A stretch of 64,000 nt of DNA from Pseudomonas sp. GV071 (GCF_003050835.1 NZ_QAOJ01000012.1:1-64000), one strand, 5' to 3'; positions 30,621 to 41,208 are shown, numbered from the stretch's first letter. Made by a program: numbers and translations. The notes: generated by a model from the sequence alone, not told the origin.

Positions 30621-31424
30621 TCAGTGCAGATCAAGCACATCCTGCATATCGTAGAGCCCGGCAGACTTGCCATCCAGCCACAATGCCGAACGCACTGCAC
30701 CTCGCGCAAAGGTCATACGACTAGAGGCTTTATGGGTGATTTCCACTCGCTCACCGTCGGCCGCGAACAGCACGGTATGGTCGCCGACCACATCCCCTGC
30801 ACGCACTGTCGCGAAGCCGATTGTTTCGCGATCACGGGCGCCGGTCTGGCCTTCACGGCCGTAAACCGCCACTTTCTGCAGATCACGACCCAAGGCTTTG
30901 GCGACCACTTCGCCCATACGCACGGCGGTACCGGACGGCGCATCGACCTTATGGCGGTGGTGCGCTTCGAGAATCTCGATATCTACGTCGTCACCGAGAA
31001 CCCGCGCAGCGGTATCCAGCAATTTCAGACAGAGGTTTACCCCAACGCTGAAGTTGGCAGCGAAGACGATCGAGATGTCTTTGCCAGCATCGGCCAGCAG
31101 TTGTTTTTCTTCGACGCTGAAACCAGTGGTACCGATCACCATGGACTTACCGGCCTTGCGGCAGACATCCAGGTTTTTCAGGGTCACGGTGGGATGGGTG
31201 AAATCGATCAGCACATCAAACTGGTCCAGCACGTCAGCGAGATTGCCCGCCAAGGTGATACCCAGCTTGCCCACACCCGCCAGCTCGCCGACATCGGCGC
31301 CAATCAGGCTGCTGTCCGGACGATCAATCGCCGCGGTCAGCGTCGCGCCATCGGCCGCCCGAATCGCTTCGATCAAGGTTTTCCCCATACGCCCGGCGGC
31401 GCCCACTACGGCTATACGTCGCAT
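30621..31424 (-). CDS. dapB: 4-hydroxy-tetrahydrodipicolinate reductase
   Basis: The product has 267 residues from the ATG at 31424 (MRRIAVVGAAGRMGKTLIEAI). Five codons upstream are dispensable. DapB reduces the dihydrodipicolinate precursor in lysine and diaminopimelate synthesis. The NAD(P)-binding GAAGRMG, the IGTTGFS loop and the catalytic ILEAHHRHKVDAPSGTA (His-His...Lys, PSGTA substrate loop) are present. It sits between dnaJ and carA, as usual in Pseudomonas. Confidence 0.98.
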   Translation of the reverse strand: MRRIAVVGAAGRMGKTLIEAIRAADGATLTAAIDRPDSSLIGADVGELAGVGKLGITLAGNLADVLDQFDVLIDFTHPTVTLKNLDVCRKAGKSMVIGTTGFSVEEKQLLADAGKDISIVFAANFSVGVNLCLKLLDTAARVLGDDVDIEILEAHHRHKVDAPSGTAVRMGEVVAKALGRDLQKVAVYGREGQTGARDRETIGFATVRAGDVVGDHTVLFAADGERVEITHKASSRMTFARGAVRSALWLDGKSAGLYDMQDVLDLH

Positions 31425-31489
31425 GCATCCAGCTCCCAACTAATAACTTGCAGCCGGCGAAGCACCAGAAGCGCCTCGCTCAGCCCGAT

Positions 31490-32623
31490 TTACACGTCGC
31501 CGAAGAAACGCTTCACACCTTCGAACCAACCGCTGGCTTTCGGCGAGTGGCTGTCATCGGTGGCCAGAGACTTGCGGAACTCTTCCAGCAGTTCGCGTTG
31601 GCGCTTGTCCAGGTTGACCGGCGTTTCCACTGCCACCCGGCACATCAGGTCGCCAGCACCGCCGCCACGCACCGGGGCCACGCCCTTGCCGCGCAGACGG
31701 AACAGTTTGCCGGTTTGCGTGCCTTCGGGGATCTTCAACTTCACCCGGCCGTCCAGGGTCGGCACTTCCAACTCGCCGCCCAGCGCCGCGTCAGCAAAGC
31801 TGATCGGCACGTCGCAGTAAAGATGCTTGCCGTCACGCTGGAAGATCGAGTGCTCGCGCACATTCACGACCACGTACAGGTCGCCAGCCGGGCCGCCCAT
31901 GGCGCCCGCCTCACCTTCGCCGGACAGACGAATGCGATCACCGGTGTCCACACCTGGCGGCACTTTTACCGACAGGGTTTTGTGTTCTTCGACACGGCCA
32001 TGGCCGTGGCAGGTGCCGCACGGGTCGGCAATCATCTTGCCGTTGCCGTGGCAACGCGGACAGGTTTGCTGCACCGAGAAGAAGCCCTGCTGCATGCGCA
32101 CCTGACCGATACCGCCGCAGGTGGTACAGGTGACCGGACTGGTGCCCTTCTTCGCGCCGGAGCCATCGCAGGTTTTGCAATTGACCAACGTCGGCACGCG
32201 GATGGTCACAGTGGTGCCGCGCACCGCCTCTTCCAGATCAAGCTCCAGCGTGTAACGCAGATCGCTACCGCGCTGCGCGCCGCCACGGGAACCGCCGCGA
32301 GCGCCACCGAAGAAATCGCTGAACACGTCGCCGAAAATATCGGAGAAGTTCGCGCCGCCAAAACCGGCACCGCCCGCACCACCGCCACCCATGCTCGGGT
32401 CGACGCCGGCATGACCGTACTGGTCAAACGCTGCGCGTTTGTTGGCATCGGAAAGTACTTCATAGGCCTCGTTGGCCTCTTTGAAGCGCTCTTCAGCCTC
32501 TTTGTCGCCAGGGTTGCGGTCCGGGTGATGCTTCATCGCCAGACGGCGGTAAGCCTTTTTCAGCTCTGCCTCGCTGGCGCCACGCTCAACACCCAGCACT
32601 TCGTAAAAGTCACGCTTAGCCAT
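31490..32623 (-). CDS. dnaJ: Chaperone DnaJ (Hsp40)
   Basis: The product has 377 residues. The J domain (KRDFYEVLGVERGASEAELKKAYRRLAMKHHPDRNP, HPD at about 33-35) stimulates the DnaK ATPase. A Gly-rich region (GGGGAGGAGFGGANFSDIFGDVF) and the zinc-binding domain with four C-x-x-C-x-G-x-G repeats (CKTCDGSG, CTTCGGIG, CPRCHGNG, CGTCHGHG) follow, then the substrate-binding C-terminus. It is separated from dnaK by a 123-bp gap with two GC-rich hairpins. Confidence 0.98.
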   Translation of the reverse strand: MAKRDFYEVLGVERGASEAELKKAYRRLAMKHHPDRNPGDKEAEERFKEANEAYEVLSDANKRAAFDQYGHAGVDPSMGGGGAGGAGFGGANFSDIFGDVFSDFFGGARGGSRGGAQRGSDLRYTLELDLEEAVRGTTVTIRVPTLVNCKTCDGSGAKKGTSPVTCTTCGGIGQVRMQQGFFSVQQTCPRCHGNGKMIADPCGTCHGHGRVEEHKTLSVKVPPGVDTGDRIRLSGEGEAGAMGGPAGDLYVVVNVREHSIFQRDGKHLYCDVPISFADAALGGELEVPTLDGRVKLKIPEGTQTGKLFRLRGKGVAPVRGGGAGDLMCRVAVETPVNLDKRQRELLEEFRKSLATDDSHSPKASGWFEGVKRFFGDV

Positions 32624-32663
32624 AATTCTTCAACACTCTTAAATCGGCTTCTCCAGACACGCC

Positions 32664-32725
32664 AACGCGGGAGCAAGCTCCCGCGTGGCGGATAACACCC
32701 GGCCAGCACGATGGCTGGCCGGGTT
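32664..32725. repeat. Two inverted repeats between dnaK and dnaJ
   Basis: CGCCAACGCGGGAGC / GCTCCCGCGTGGCG (about 32664-32690) and CCCGGCCAGC / GCTGGCCGGG (about 32698-32724) form two adjacent hairpins. Neither has a long T-run on the minus strand. They could lower or tune dnaJ expression relative to dnaK or act as a REP-like mRNA end. Confidence 0.7.
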
Positions 32726-32746
32726 GGAGAGCAAGCAAATGGACGC

Positions 32747-34663
<1,917 letters not shown>

Positions 34664-34763
34664 GTTTGCTCTCCTGAAACTGAATTTGGTTGCCGCAGCA
34701 GTGGTGGCTAACTGCGGTAGCACTTAAACGCTTGACTAATAAATGGGGGCCTTACGGCGAATT

Positions 34764-35333
34764 TCAAGCCTGCTCGTCAATCGAAGGTTGCGGTTCGGCT
34801 GGCGCCTTGCTCACCACTACCATCGCCGGGCGCAACAAGCGGCCATTGAGCAGGTAACCCTTCTGGAACACTTTGAGCACGCTATTGGGCTCGACATTGG
34901 TGCTTTCCTGCATCGCCATCGCCTGGTGGTGCTCGGCGTTGAACGGCGCACCGTGCGGGTCGATAGCTTCCAGGTTGTAGCGCTTGAGGGTGTCCTGGAA
35001 CAGCTTGAGGGTCAGCTCGAGCCCTTCACGCACCGGCTTGATCGCCTCGTCGTTAGGGTTGGACAGCTCAAGACCACGCTCAAGGCTGTCGACTACGGGC
35101 AGCAGGTCATTGGCGAATTTTTCCAGGGCAAACTTGTGCGCCTTCTCAATATCCTGCTCCGCGCGGCGACGCACGTTCTGCATATCCGCCGCAACCCGCA
35201 GAGCCTGATCCTGAGCAGCCGCCAGCTGTTCTTCCAGCGTGTGCACGCGGGCAGCCAGGTCCTCGCTCGCAGCAGCCTCGGCAGCAGTTTCGATGTCTGG
35301 ATTCTGGGAATTCTGGGTTTGTTCGTCGGCCAT
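34764..35333 (-). CDS. grpE: Nucleotide exchange factor GrpE
   Basis: The product has 189 residues. A long N-terminal coiled coil (EDLAARVHTLEEQLAAAQDQALRVAADMQNVRRRAEQDIEKAHKFALEKFANDLLPVVDSLERGLE) and a C-terminal beta-wing domain (VFQKGYLLNGRLLRPAMVVVSK) are visible. GrpE releases ADP from DnaK. It is the first gene of grpE-dnaK-dnaJ, preceded by a sigma-32 promoter at 35384-35414. Confidence 0.98.
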   Translation of the reverse strand: MADEQTQNSQNPDIETAAEAAASEDLAARVHTLEEQLAAAQDQALRVAADMQNVRRRAEQDIEKAHKFALEKFANDLLPVVDSLERGLELSNPNDEAIKPVREGLELTLKLFQDTLKRYNLEAIDPHGAPFNAEHHQAMAMQESTNVEPNSVLKVFQKGYLLNGRLLRPAMVVVSKAPAEPQPSIDEQA

Positions 35334-35383
35334 GCGGTTCTCCTCTCTAATTCGTCCATGAGCCTCAACTCATGCCTGTGCCG

Positions 35384-35414
35384 CTTATATGGGGTCACAA
35401 TTTGACGATTCAAG
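35384..35414 (-). promoter_or_regulatory. Sigma-32 heat-shock promoter for grpE-dnaK-dnaJ
   Basis: On the minus strand CTTGAA (35414-35409) is followed by a 14-nt spacer and CCCCATATAAG (35394-35384), a near-perfect match to CTTGAA-N13/14-CCCCATnT. It ends about 50 bases before the grpE start. Confidence 0.9.
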
Positions 35415-35447
35415 AGCGCGAGAGGATTGTCAGGCGCAAAACAAACA

Positions 35448-35463
35448 CTGTATAAATAACCAG
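35448..35463 (+). promoter_or_regulatory. LexA box (SOS operator) for recN
   Basis: CTG-TATAAATAAC-CAG, the 16-bp CTG-N10-CAG LexA consensus with an AT-rich centre, ends 23 bases before the recN ATG. recN is a conserved SOS gene. The box lies about 34 bp from the divergent sigma-32 promoter. Confidence 0.9.
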
Positions 35464-35486
35464 ACTTTACGCCTGGAGCCTCCGCC

Positions 35487-37163
35487 ATGCTGGTACATCT
35501 CTCCGTACATAACTACGCCATCGTCGAACATCTCGACCTCGAGCTGAATGGCGGTATGAGTGTGATCACCGGCGAAACCGGCGCCGGCAAGTCGATCATG
35601 CTCGACGCCCTGGGCCTCACCCTAGGTGATCGCGCCGATAGCGGCGTGGTCCGCCCCGGCGCCGACAAGGCGGACATCCTCGCCAGTTTCGACCTCAGCG
35701 ATATTCCCGAAGCCAAAGCCTGGCTCGCAGAGCGCGATCTAGACAACGACGGCCCGTGCATCCTGCGCCGAGTGATCACCGCCGAAGGTCGCTCGCGCGG
35801 CTACATCAACGGCTCTCCCTGCCCTCAGGGCGACCTGAAAGCCATCGGCGAGTTACTGATCGATATCCACAACCAGCACGAACACCAATCGTTGCTGAAG
35901 CCAGAAACCCATCGCCGCCTGCTGGACGAGTACGCCGGTAGCCAGGACCTGGCGCGCCAGGTGCAGCTCGCCGCGCAGCGCTGGAAACAGACCAAGAACG
36001 AACTGGAGCGCCTGTCCAACGCCAGCGACGAGCAGCGCGCTCGTCACCAGCTGCTCAGCTACCAGTTGGAAGAGCTGGATAACCTCGGCCTCGGCGACAA
36101 CGAGCTTGAGCAGCTCGAGCAGGAACACAAAACCCTGACCAACGCCGAAGGCCTGCTCAGCGCCTGCCGCCTGGTGATCGAACAATGCAGTGAAAACGAT
36201 GGCGGCAACGTGCTGTCGGCGCTGACCAGTAGCGTGGGTCGCCTGAGCAACTTCCGCAGCCAGCCGGGCGCCCTCGGCGAAGCGATCAACCTGTTGGCCA
36301 GCGCGCAGATTCAGGTGGAAGAAGCCATGGGCGAGCTGAACCGCTTCCTCGACCACTTCGACGCCGACCCGGAGCGCCTGCAACTGCTCGAAGAACGCCT
36401 CGACTCCATCTATACCCTGGCGCGCAAGCACCGCATTCTGCCCAGCGAACTGGCCGCCATGCAGCAGCAACTGTTCGATGAGCTGGAAAGCCTGAACGCC
36501 GACGATCAGGCCACCGAACGCCTGGCCGAAGAGTTGACCGCCTACGCCCGCCATTACCAGGAAAAGGCTCAGGAGCTGAGCGCGCTGCGCCACGGTGCCG
36601 CGAGCAACCTGGCCGCCGCCGTTGAAGTGGAAATGCAACGCCTGGGCATGCCGGGCGGGCGTTTCAGCATCGAACTGCACGGCACCAGCAGCACCGACCC
36701 GCACCCTCAGGGCCTGGAGCAGGTGGAGTTTCTGGTCAGCGCCAACCCTGGCCAGCCGCTCAAAGCCCTGGCCAAAGTGGCGTCGGGTGGTGAGCTGTCG
36801 CGCATCAGCCTGGCGATTCAAGTGATCACCGCGCAGACCTCGCGGGTGCCCACCCTGGTATTCGACGAAGTGGACGTCGGTATCGGCGGCCCCACGGCCG
36901 AAGTAGTCGGCCAGTTGCTGCGCCGCCTCGGGGAACGCGGCCAGGTGCTGACCGTCACCCACTTGCCGCAAGTTGCCGCTCAGGGCCATCAACATTTATT
37001 TGTGCACAAGGCCCGTGGCGATGGCGAAACCCATACCGCCGTGGCCACGCTGGATAGCGCCGGCCGCATAGAAGAAGTGGCGCGGATGCTGGGCGGTGTG
37101 GATCTGACCAAGGAATCCCTGGCCCACGCACGCAAAATGGTGAACAGCGCCGCCAGCGCCTAA
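35487..37163 (+). CDS. recN: DNA repair protein RecN
   Basis: The product has 558 residues. It is an SMC-like ATPase for double-strand-break repair: N-terminal Walker A GETGAGKS at 29-36, a long central coiled coil (about 150-370), then the signature ASGGELSRISLAIQV and Walker B TLVFDEVDVGIGG near the C-terminus. The ATG at 35487 follows GGAGCC. It is divergent from grpE, with a LexA box in the 153-bp shared region. Confidence 0.98.
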   Translation: MLVHLSVHNYAIVEHLDLELNGGMSVITGETGAGKSIMLDALGLTLGDRADSGVVRPGADKADILASFDLSDIPEAKAWLAERDLDNDGPCILRRVITAEGRSRGYINGSPCPQGDLKAIGELLIDIHNQHEHQSLLKPETHRRLLDEYAGSQDLARQVQLAAQRWKQTKNELERLSNASDEQRARHQLLSYQLEELDNLGLGDNELEQLEQEHKTLTNAEGLLSACRLVIEQCSENDGGNVLSALTSSVGRLSNFRSQPGALGEAINLLASAQIQVEEAMGELNRFLDHFDADPERLQLLEERLDSIYTLARKHRILPSELAAMQQQLFDELESLNADDQATERLAEELTAYARHYQEKAQELSALRHGAASNLAAAVEVEMQRLGMPGGRFSIELHGTSSTDPHPQGLEQVEFLVSANPGQPLKALAKVASGGELSRISLAIQVITAQTSRVPTLVFDEVDVGIGGPTAEVVGQLLRRLGERGQVLTVTHLPQVAAQGHQHLFVHKARGDGETHTAVATLDSAGRIEEVARMLGGVDLTKESLAHARKMVNSAASA

Positions 37164-37175
37164 AACCTGGGCAAT

Positions 37176-37216
37176 AAAAAACGCCGCGTTCCTTGATCAG
37201 GAGACGCGGCGCTTTT
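37176..37216 (+). terminator. Terminator of recN (bidirectional)
   Basis: AAAAAACGCCGCGTTCCT pairs with AGGAGACGCGGCGCTTTT around TGATC, 13 bases after the recN stop. T-runs on both strands also allow it to stop fur transcripts from the other side. Confidence 0.88.
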
Positions 37217-37244
37217 AAATGCGTGAGTCTAAAAACGTGGATTG

Positions 37245-37300
37245 GGGCTTCTGGGCTAGAGCCAGGCGTCGCTCAACGCAGCATGGCCGACGACCAGAAG
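37245..37300. repeat. Short derivative of the repeat flanking the rhomboid gene
   Basis: GGCTTCTGGGCTAGAGCCAGGCG matches one end of the 5177-5295 repeat (reverse complement of CGCCTTGCCTGGCCTTAGCCCAGA), and TCAACGCAGCATGGCCGACGACCAGAAG matches the other end. The palindromic core is missing. It lies just after the fur stop. Confidence 0.55.
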
Positions 37301-37307
37301 ATGCCAA

Positions 37308-37712
37308 TCAACGCTTCTTGCGCACGTACAAAACCAGATTGTGATCAACCAGCTCGAAGCCATGCTCACGCACGATTTCTTTCTGGCGCTTCTCGATTTC
37401 GGCGTCGAAGAACTCGATCACTTCGCCCGTATCGACACACACCATGTGGTCGTGGTGGCCGCCATCAGCCAGCTCGAACACGGCGTGGCCGCCATCGAAG
37501 TTGTGACGGACCACGAGACCAGCGGCTTCGAACTGGGTCAGAACACGGTAGACCGTGGCCAAACCCACATCCTCGCCAGCCTCCATCAGTGCCTTGTAGA
37601 CATCTTCCGCACTCATATGGCGCTGCTCTGCAGAGTCGAGCATCTGCAGAATCTTGACCCGTGGCAGGGTCACTTTCAGGCCAGCTTTACGTAGTTCGCT
37701 ATTTTCTACCAT
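37308..37712 (-). CDS. fur: Ferric uptake regulator Fur
   Basis: The product has 134 residues from the ATG at 37712 (MVENSELRKAGLKVTLPRVKILQML). The open frame extends 44 codons upstream through the bamE promoter region and is not family sequence. A winged-helix domain (AEDVYKALMEAGEDVGLATVYRVLTQFEAAGLV) is followed by metal site HHDHMVCVDTGEVIEF (His86, His87, Asp88, His89). Fur with Fe2+ represses iron uptake genes. It is divergent from bamE, as in other pseudomonads. Like other Pseudomonas Fur proteins it lacks the C-terminal CxxC pairs. Confidence 0.97.
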   Translation of the reverse strand: MVENSELRKAGLKVTLPRVKILQMLDSAEQRHMSAEDVYKALMEAGEDVGLATVYRVLTQFEAAGLVVRHNFDGGHAVFELADGGHHDHMVCVDTGEVIEFFDAEIEKRQKEIVREHGFELVDHNLVLYVRKKR

Positions 37713-37809
37713 GGTCAGCTTTCTCGTGGTTGCTGCTTCGCAGCTCCCTTCAATGCAGGTATGATCGGTGGCCAAATTGCCCAGCCAAGATAGTGGAAGT
37801 CTCCCACCG

Positions 37810-38328
37810 ATGCAAAACACCAAGCTCTTGCTGACTAGCCTCACCTTTGTGGGCTTACTCGCACTCGCCGGCTGTTCATTCCCCGGGGTTTATAAAATCG
37901 ACATTCAGCAGGGCAATGTCGTGACGCAGGACATGATAGACCAGTTGAAGCCTGGAATGACCAGACGCCAAGTGCGGTTTATCATGGGCAACCCCATGAT
38001 CACTGACACCTTCCACGCCAATCGCTGGGATTATCTGTACAGCATCCAGCCCGGCGGCCGTCAGCGCTTGCAAGAGCGTGTGAGCATCCTCTTCGATGCC
38101 AACGACCAGTTGGCGGGCCTGTCCGGCGACTTTATGCCGGGCGTGAGCCGCGACCAGGAAATTCTCGGCCCGGATGGCGCTCCGACCGCCGAACCGAAAG
38201 CGCAAGAACAAGCCAAACCAGAAGAGCCGGCCAAGCCAGGTTCGTTGCTGGAAAAAATCCAGAAAGACGTCGACGTCGAGACCGTACCGGTGCCGACCCC
38301 GACTCCGCTGGAAACGTCGCCGCAGTAA
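37810..38328 (+). CDS. bamE: Outer membrane assembly lipoprotein BamE (OmlA)
   Basis: The product has 172 residues from the ATG at 37810. Fourteen codons upstream in frame are not conserved. It has a lipoprotein signal with lipobox LALAGC (Cys22) and the SmpA/OmlA core: GNVVTQDMIDQLKPGMTRRQVRFIMGNPMITDTFHANRWDYLYSIQPGG. A Pro/Glu/Lys-rich C-terminal extension (about 115-172) is long. BamE stabilises the BAM beta-barrel insertion complex. In Pseudomonas it is called omlA and lies divergent to fur. Confidence 0.96.
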   Translation: MQNTKLLLTSLTFVGLLALAGCSFPGVYKIDIQQGNVVTQDMIDQLKPGMTRRQVRFIMGNPMITDTFHANRWDYLYSIQPGGRQRLQERVSILFDANDQLAGLSGDFMPGVSRDQEILGPDGAPTAEPKAQEQAKPEEPAKPGSLLEKIQKDVDVETVPVPTPTPLETSPQ

Positions 38329-38347
38329 GCCCTTTGCTGGCGAAACG

Positions 38348-38376
38348 AAAAAGCCCGGACATGTCCGGGCTTTTTT
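38348..38376 (+). terminator. Terminator of bamE (bidirectional)
   Basis: AAAAAGCCCGGACATGTCCGGGCTTTTTT is a perfect hairpin with T-runs on both strands, between the convergent bamE and rnfH-like stops. Confidence 0.95.
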
Positions 38377-38392
38377 GTGTCTGGCCTGTCGA

Positions 38393-38698
38393 TTACAGGC
38401 GCTTAGCCGCCGCCTTTGCCGCACGCTGTTTGCGCACCTCTTTCGGATCGGCTAGCAGCGGCCGGTAGACTTCGACTCGATCACCGCTCTCCAGCACCCG
38501 CGCTTGCGGATCTGCTAGTGCCTTGCCGAAGATCCCCAGTGGGCAGCCTCGCAGATCCAACTCGGAAAATTCCGCCGCTAACCCACTGCGATCCACGGCT
38601 TGGCGCGCCGTAGTGCCGACCGGCACCTGCAACCGCAGCAAGCGCTGCGCGCTCGCCAAGGCGTACACCACTTCGACTTCAATCAACGCCTCAGCCAT
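38393..38698 (-). CDS. RnfH family protein (UPF0125)
   Basis: The product has 101 residues from the ATG at 38698 (MAEALIEVEVVYALASAQRLLRLQVPVGTTARQAVDRSGLAAEF), a ubiquitin-like beta-grasp domain followed by ESGDRVEVYRPLLADPKEVRKQRAAKA. The ATG lies inside the ratA 3' end (8-base overlap), the usual ratA-rnfH coupled pair. The biochemical role of RnfH is not settled. Confidence 0.93.
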   Translation of the reverse strand: MAEALIEVEVVYALASAQRLLRLQVPVGTTARQAVDRSGLAAEFSELDLRGCPLGIFGKALADPQARVLESGDRVEVYRPLLADPKEVRKQRAAKAAAKRL

Positions 38699-39125
38699 AC
38701 AGCTGCTTGGCCCGCTGGCAAAACGCATCCACCAGGGTATTGGCCGCCTGGTTGAACAGCGGCCCCAAGGTGGCACGCACCAGTTGCCCGGAATATTCGA
38801 AGGACAGGTCCAGACTGATCTTGCAGGCCTTGTCGGTGAGCACCTTGAACTGCCAGACACCGTGCAATTCGGTAAACGGCCCCTCCTCCAGATTCATCTC
38901 GATGCTCTGCCCCGGCACCAGGATGTTGCGCGTGACGAACTGCTGGCTGATGCCGCCTTTGGCCACTTGCAGGCTGGCGCGCATCAGGGTGTCGGTTTCC
39001 TCCATCACCGTGGTCGAGGCGCACCAGGGCAGAAATGCCGGGTAATTCGCCACGTCGTTGACCAGGTCATAAAGAGCTTGCGCCGGATAGGGCAACAAAG
39101 CGGAGCGTTGAATATGGGTGGTCAT
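38691..39125 (-). CDS. ratA: RatA-type SRPBCC protein (coenzyme Q-binding family)
   Basis: The product has 144 residues from the ATG at 39125 (MTTHIQRSALLPYPAQALYDLVNDVANYPAFLPWC). The frame extends 20 codons into the gap but only this ATG begins family sequence. It is a START-like fold of the COQ10/RatA family. E. coli RatA was reported as a toxin that blocks 50S/30S joining; homologues bind ubiquinone. It is coupled to the rnfH-like gene downstream. Confidence 0.92.
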   Translation of the reverse strand: MTTHIQRSALLPYPAQALYDLVNDVANYPAFLPWCASTTVMEETDTLMRASLQVAKGGISQQFVTRNILVPGQSIEMNLEEGPFTELHGVWQFKVLTDKACKISLDLSFEYSGQLVRATLGPLFNQAANTLVDAFCQRAKQLYG

Positions 39126-39132
39126 GCAGATC

Positions 39133-40536
39133 TCACTTGAATAGCTGCGCAGCAAACACGATGAGGATACCCAGCGGCGCCACATAGCGCATAAGGAAGA
39201 AGGTTACGGCAAACAGCGTGGCATTGCGCATGGCCAGTTCGTCGCGCACCGCGTCGCGGCCCATCACCCAACTGGCGAATACCACGAAGGTCAATGCGCC
39301 GAGCGGCAACATGATGCGCGAGGTGAAGAAATCGATGACCCCGAACAGATCCAGGCCACCCGCCGCACCCCACTGATAAAGCTGGAAGGCGCCGCCGTCA
39401 GTGACGAAGAATTTCGCCTCTTTCCAGATATTGAACGAGAACACCGTGCCCAAGCCGACGAACCAGCAGCCAAACGCCAGCGCCGAGGTTACCCACAGGC
39501 GACTGAAGCGGGTGCGCTCCACCAGATAGGCCACCATCGGCTCCAGCAAGGAAATCGCCGAACTCCAGGCGGCTACCGCCACCAAAACAAAAAACACTAC
39601 ACCGATCAGTTGACCGAACGCGACGTTACCAAAGGCCAGCGGCAGGGTGACGAACATCAACCCCGGACCCTCGCCCGCATTCAGGCCAGCAGCGAACACG
39701 ATGGGAAACAGCGCCAGACCCGCCAACAGCGACACAAAGGTATCGAGTAACGCCACCGCCATCACCGTGCCGGTAATCGAGGTTTGCTTGGGCATGTACG
39801 CGCCATAAATAAGGATGGAGCCGATGCCCACGCTCAAGGAGAAAAACGCATGGCCCATGGCCGGCAGCAGTCCATCCATCAGGCGCGAGGGATCGAGGTG
39901 GAACATAAACCGCACGCCGTCCATAAAGTGGCCGGTGGTCAGGCTGTAGCCCAGCAGAATCAGAAGCAGGACAAACAGCAGCGGCATCATGATCCGCAGA
40001 CTGCGCTCCAGCCCCGCGACCACGCCGCGGGCAATCACGCCGGCCGAAAGCAGCATAAACGCGCTGTGCCAGAGGATCATTCGCCACGGATCGTCCACCA
40101 TGGCGGCGAAATAGCCTCCGGCCTTTTCGCCGTCTATGCCCTGAAAATTTCCCGCGCCGACGCCGAGGATGTAATCCAGCGACCAGCCGCCGACCACGCT
40201 ATAAAAAGACAGAATCAACAACGCCGTGACCATCCCGGCAAACGCCGCCCATGACCATTTGCCGCCATGCCCGGTATGTACCGCCAGCGCCTTCAAGGCA
40301 TTCGCCGGGCTCAGCCGCGCGCGACGGCCGATCAGGGTTTCCGCCACCATCACCGGCACTCCGAGCAAGGCGATAAACAGCAGGAACATCACCACAAACG
40401 CGCCGCCGCCGTAGACGCCGGTCATATACGGAAACTTCCAGATACTGCCCAAGCCCACCGCCGAGCCGGTGGCGGCCAGGATAAATACCCAGCGGCTGGC
40501 CCAGGAGCCATGAATCGAAACGTCGTCGCCTGCCAT
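39133..40536 (-). CDS. Sodium-dependent transporter, NSS/SNF family
   Basis: The product has 467 residues with about 11-12 membrane helices. The start motif WASRWVFILAATGSAVGLGSIWKFPYMTGVYGGGAF is the family's TM1 with the unwound sodium/substrate site. MPLLFVLLLILLGYSL and FFSLSVGIGSILIYGAYM are later helices. NSS transporters import amino acids or other zwitterions with Na+. The substrate cannot be read from sequence. It is adjacent to ratA but with its own 169-bp upstream region shared with smpB, which is divergent. Confidence 0.93.
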   Translation of the reverse strand: MAGDDVSIHGSWASRWVFILAATGSAVGLGSIWKFPYMTGVYGGGAFVVMFLLFIALLGVPVMVAETLIGRRARLSPANALKALAVHTGHGGKWSWAAFAGMVTALLILSFYSVVGGWSLDYILGVGAGNFQGIDGEKAGGYFAAMVDDPWRMILWHSAFMLLSAGVIARGVVAGLERSLRIMMPLLFVLLLILLGYSLTTGHFMDGVRFMFHLDPSRLMDGLLPAMGHAFFSLSVGIGSILIYGAYMPKQTSITGTVMAVALLDTFVSLLAGLALFPIVFAAGLNAGEGPGLMFVTLPLAFGNVAFGQLIGVVFFVLVAVAAWSSAISLLEPMVAYLVERTRFSRLWVTSALAFGCWFVGLGTVFSFNIWKEAKFFVTDGGAFQLYQWGAAGGLDLFGVIDFFTSRIMLPLGALTFVVFASWVMGRDAVRDELAMRNATLFAVTFFLMRYVAPLGILIVFAAQLFK

Positions 40537-40705
40537 AAAAAATCGCCGGGAAATGAGTGAGCCAAAGTGGCCAGAAAAAACAGGCGCGCATTGTCCGAGA
40601 TTCGTCCAGCCCCCTCAAGGGCCAGCGGCGCCATGCGACAACCTGAGCCTAGCGCTTGCGTAAACTGTCGCCAGCGGCAGGACTACTGCCTATAATGCGC
40701 CGCCT

Positions 40706-41188
40706 ATGGCCAAGCAAAAAAAACACCCCGAGGGCACCATTGCCCAAAACAAGAAAGCCCGTCACGACTACTTCATCGAACATAAATTCGAAGCAGGTAT
40801 GGTGCTCGCTGGCTGGGAAGTTAAAAGCCTGCGCGCGGGTAAAGCCCAGCTCGTCGACAGCTATGTGCTGCTGAAAAACGATGAGGCCTGGCTGATCGGC
40901 GCGCACATCGCGCCGCTGACCACCGCCAGCACCCACGTGATCGCCGACCCGGTACGCACGCGCAAGCTGCTGCTGAACAAACGCGAAATCGAGAAGATCA
41001 CCAGCTCCGTGCAGCAGAAAGGTTTTGCGTGCGTGGCACTGTCGATCTACTGGAAAGCCCACCTGATCAAGATTGAGATCGGCCTGGGTAAAGGTAAGAA
41101 GGAATACGACAAGCGCCACACCGAGCGTGAGCGTGATTCCGATCGCGAGTTGCAGCGCGCTGTGCGCACCAAAGGGAAGGATGACTAG
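40706..41188 (+). CDS. smpB: SsrA-binding protein SmpB
   Basis: The product has 160 residues, starting MAKQKKHPEGTIAQNKKARHDYFIEHKFEAGMVLAGWEVKSLRAGK, with GKGKKEYDKRHTERERDSDRELQRAVRTKGKDD as the basic tail. SmpB carries tmRNA to stalled ribosomes for trans-translation. The tmRNA gene itself is not seen near it. A small hairpin terminator overlaps the stop codon. Confidence 0.98.
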   Translation: MAKQKKHPEGTIAQNKKARHDYFIEHKFEAGMVLAGWEVKSLRAGKAQLVDSYVLLKNDEAWLIGAHIAPLTTASTHVIADPVRTRKLLLNKREIEKITSSVQQKGFACVALSIYWKAHLIKIEIGLGKGKKEYDKRHTERERDSDRELQRAVRTKGKDD

Positions 41189-41206
41189 CGTAGCTAGTCA
41201 GCTTTT
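41183..41206 (+). terminator. Terminator overlapping the smpB stop codon
   Basis: GACTAGC-GTA-GCTAGTC followed by AGCTTTTTCC. The stem starts within the last sense codon before the TAG, so stop codon and terminator share bases. Confidence 0.75.
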
Positions 41207-41208
41207 TC

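Noticed and set aside
37713..37844. Upstream extension of fur (44 codons)
   Set aside because: It runs through the fur-bamE promoter region and has no Fur family sequence; the MVENSELRK start is typical.
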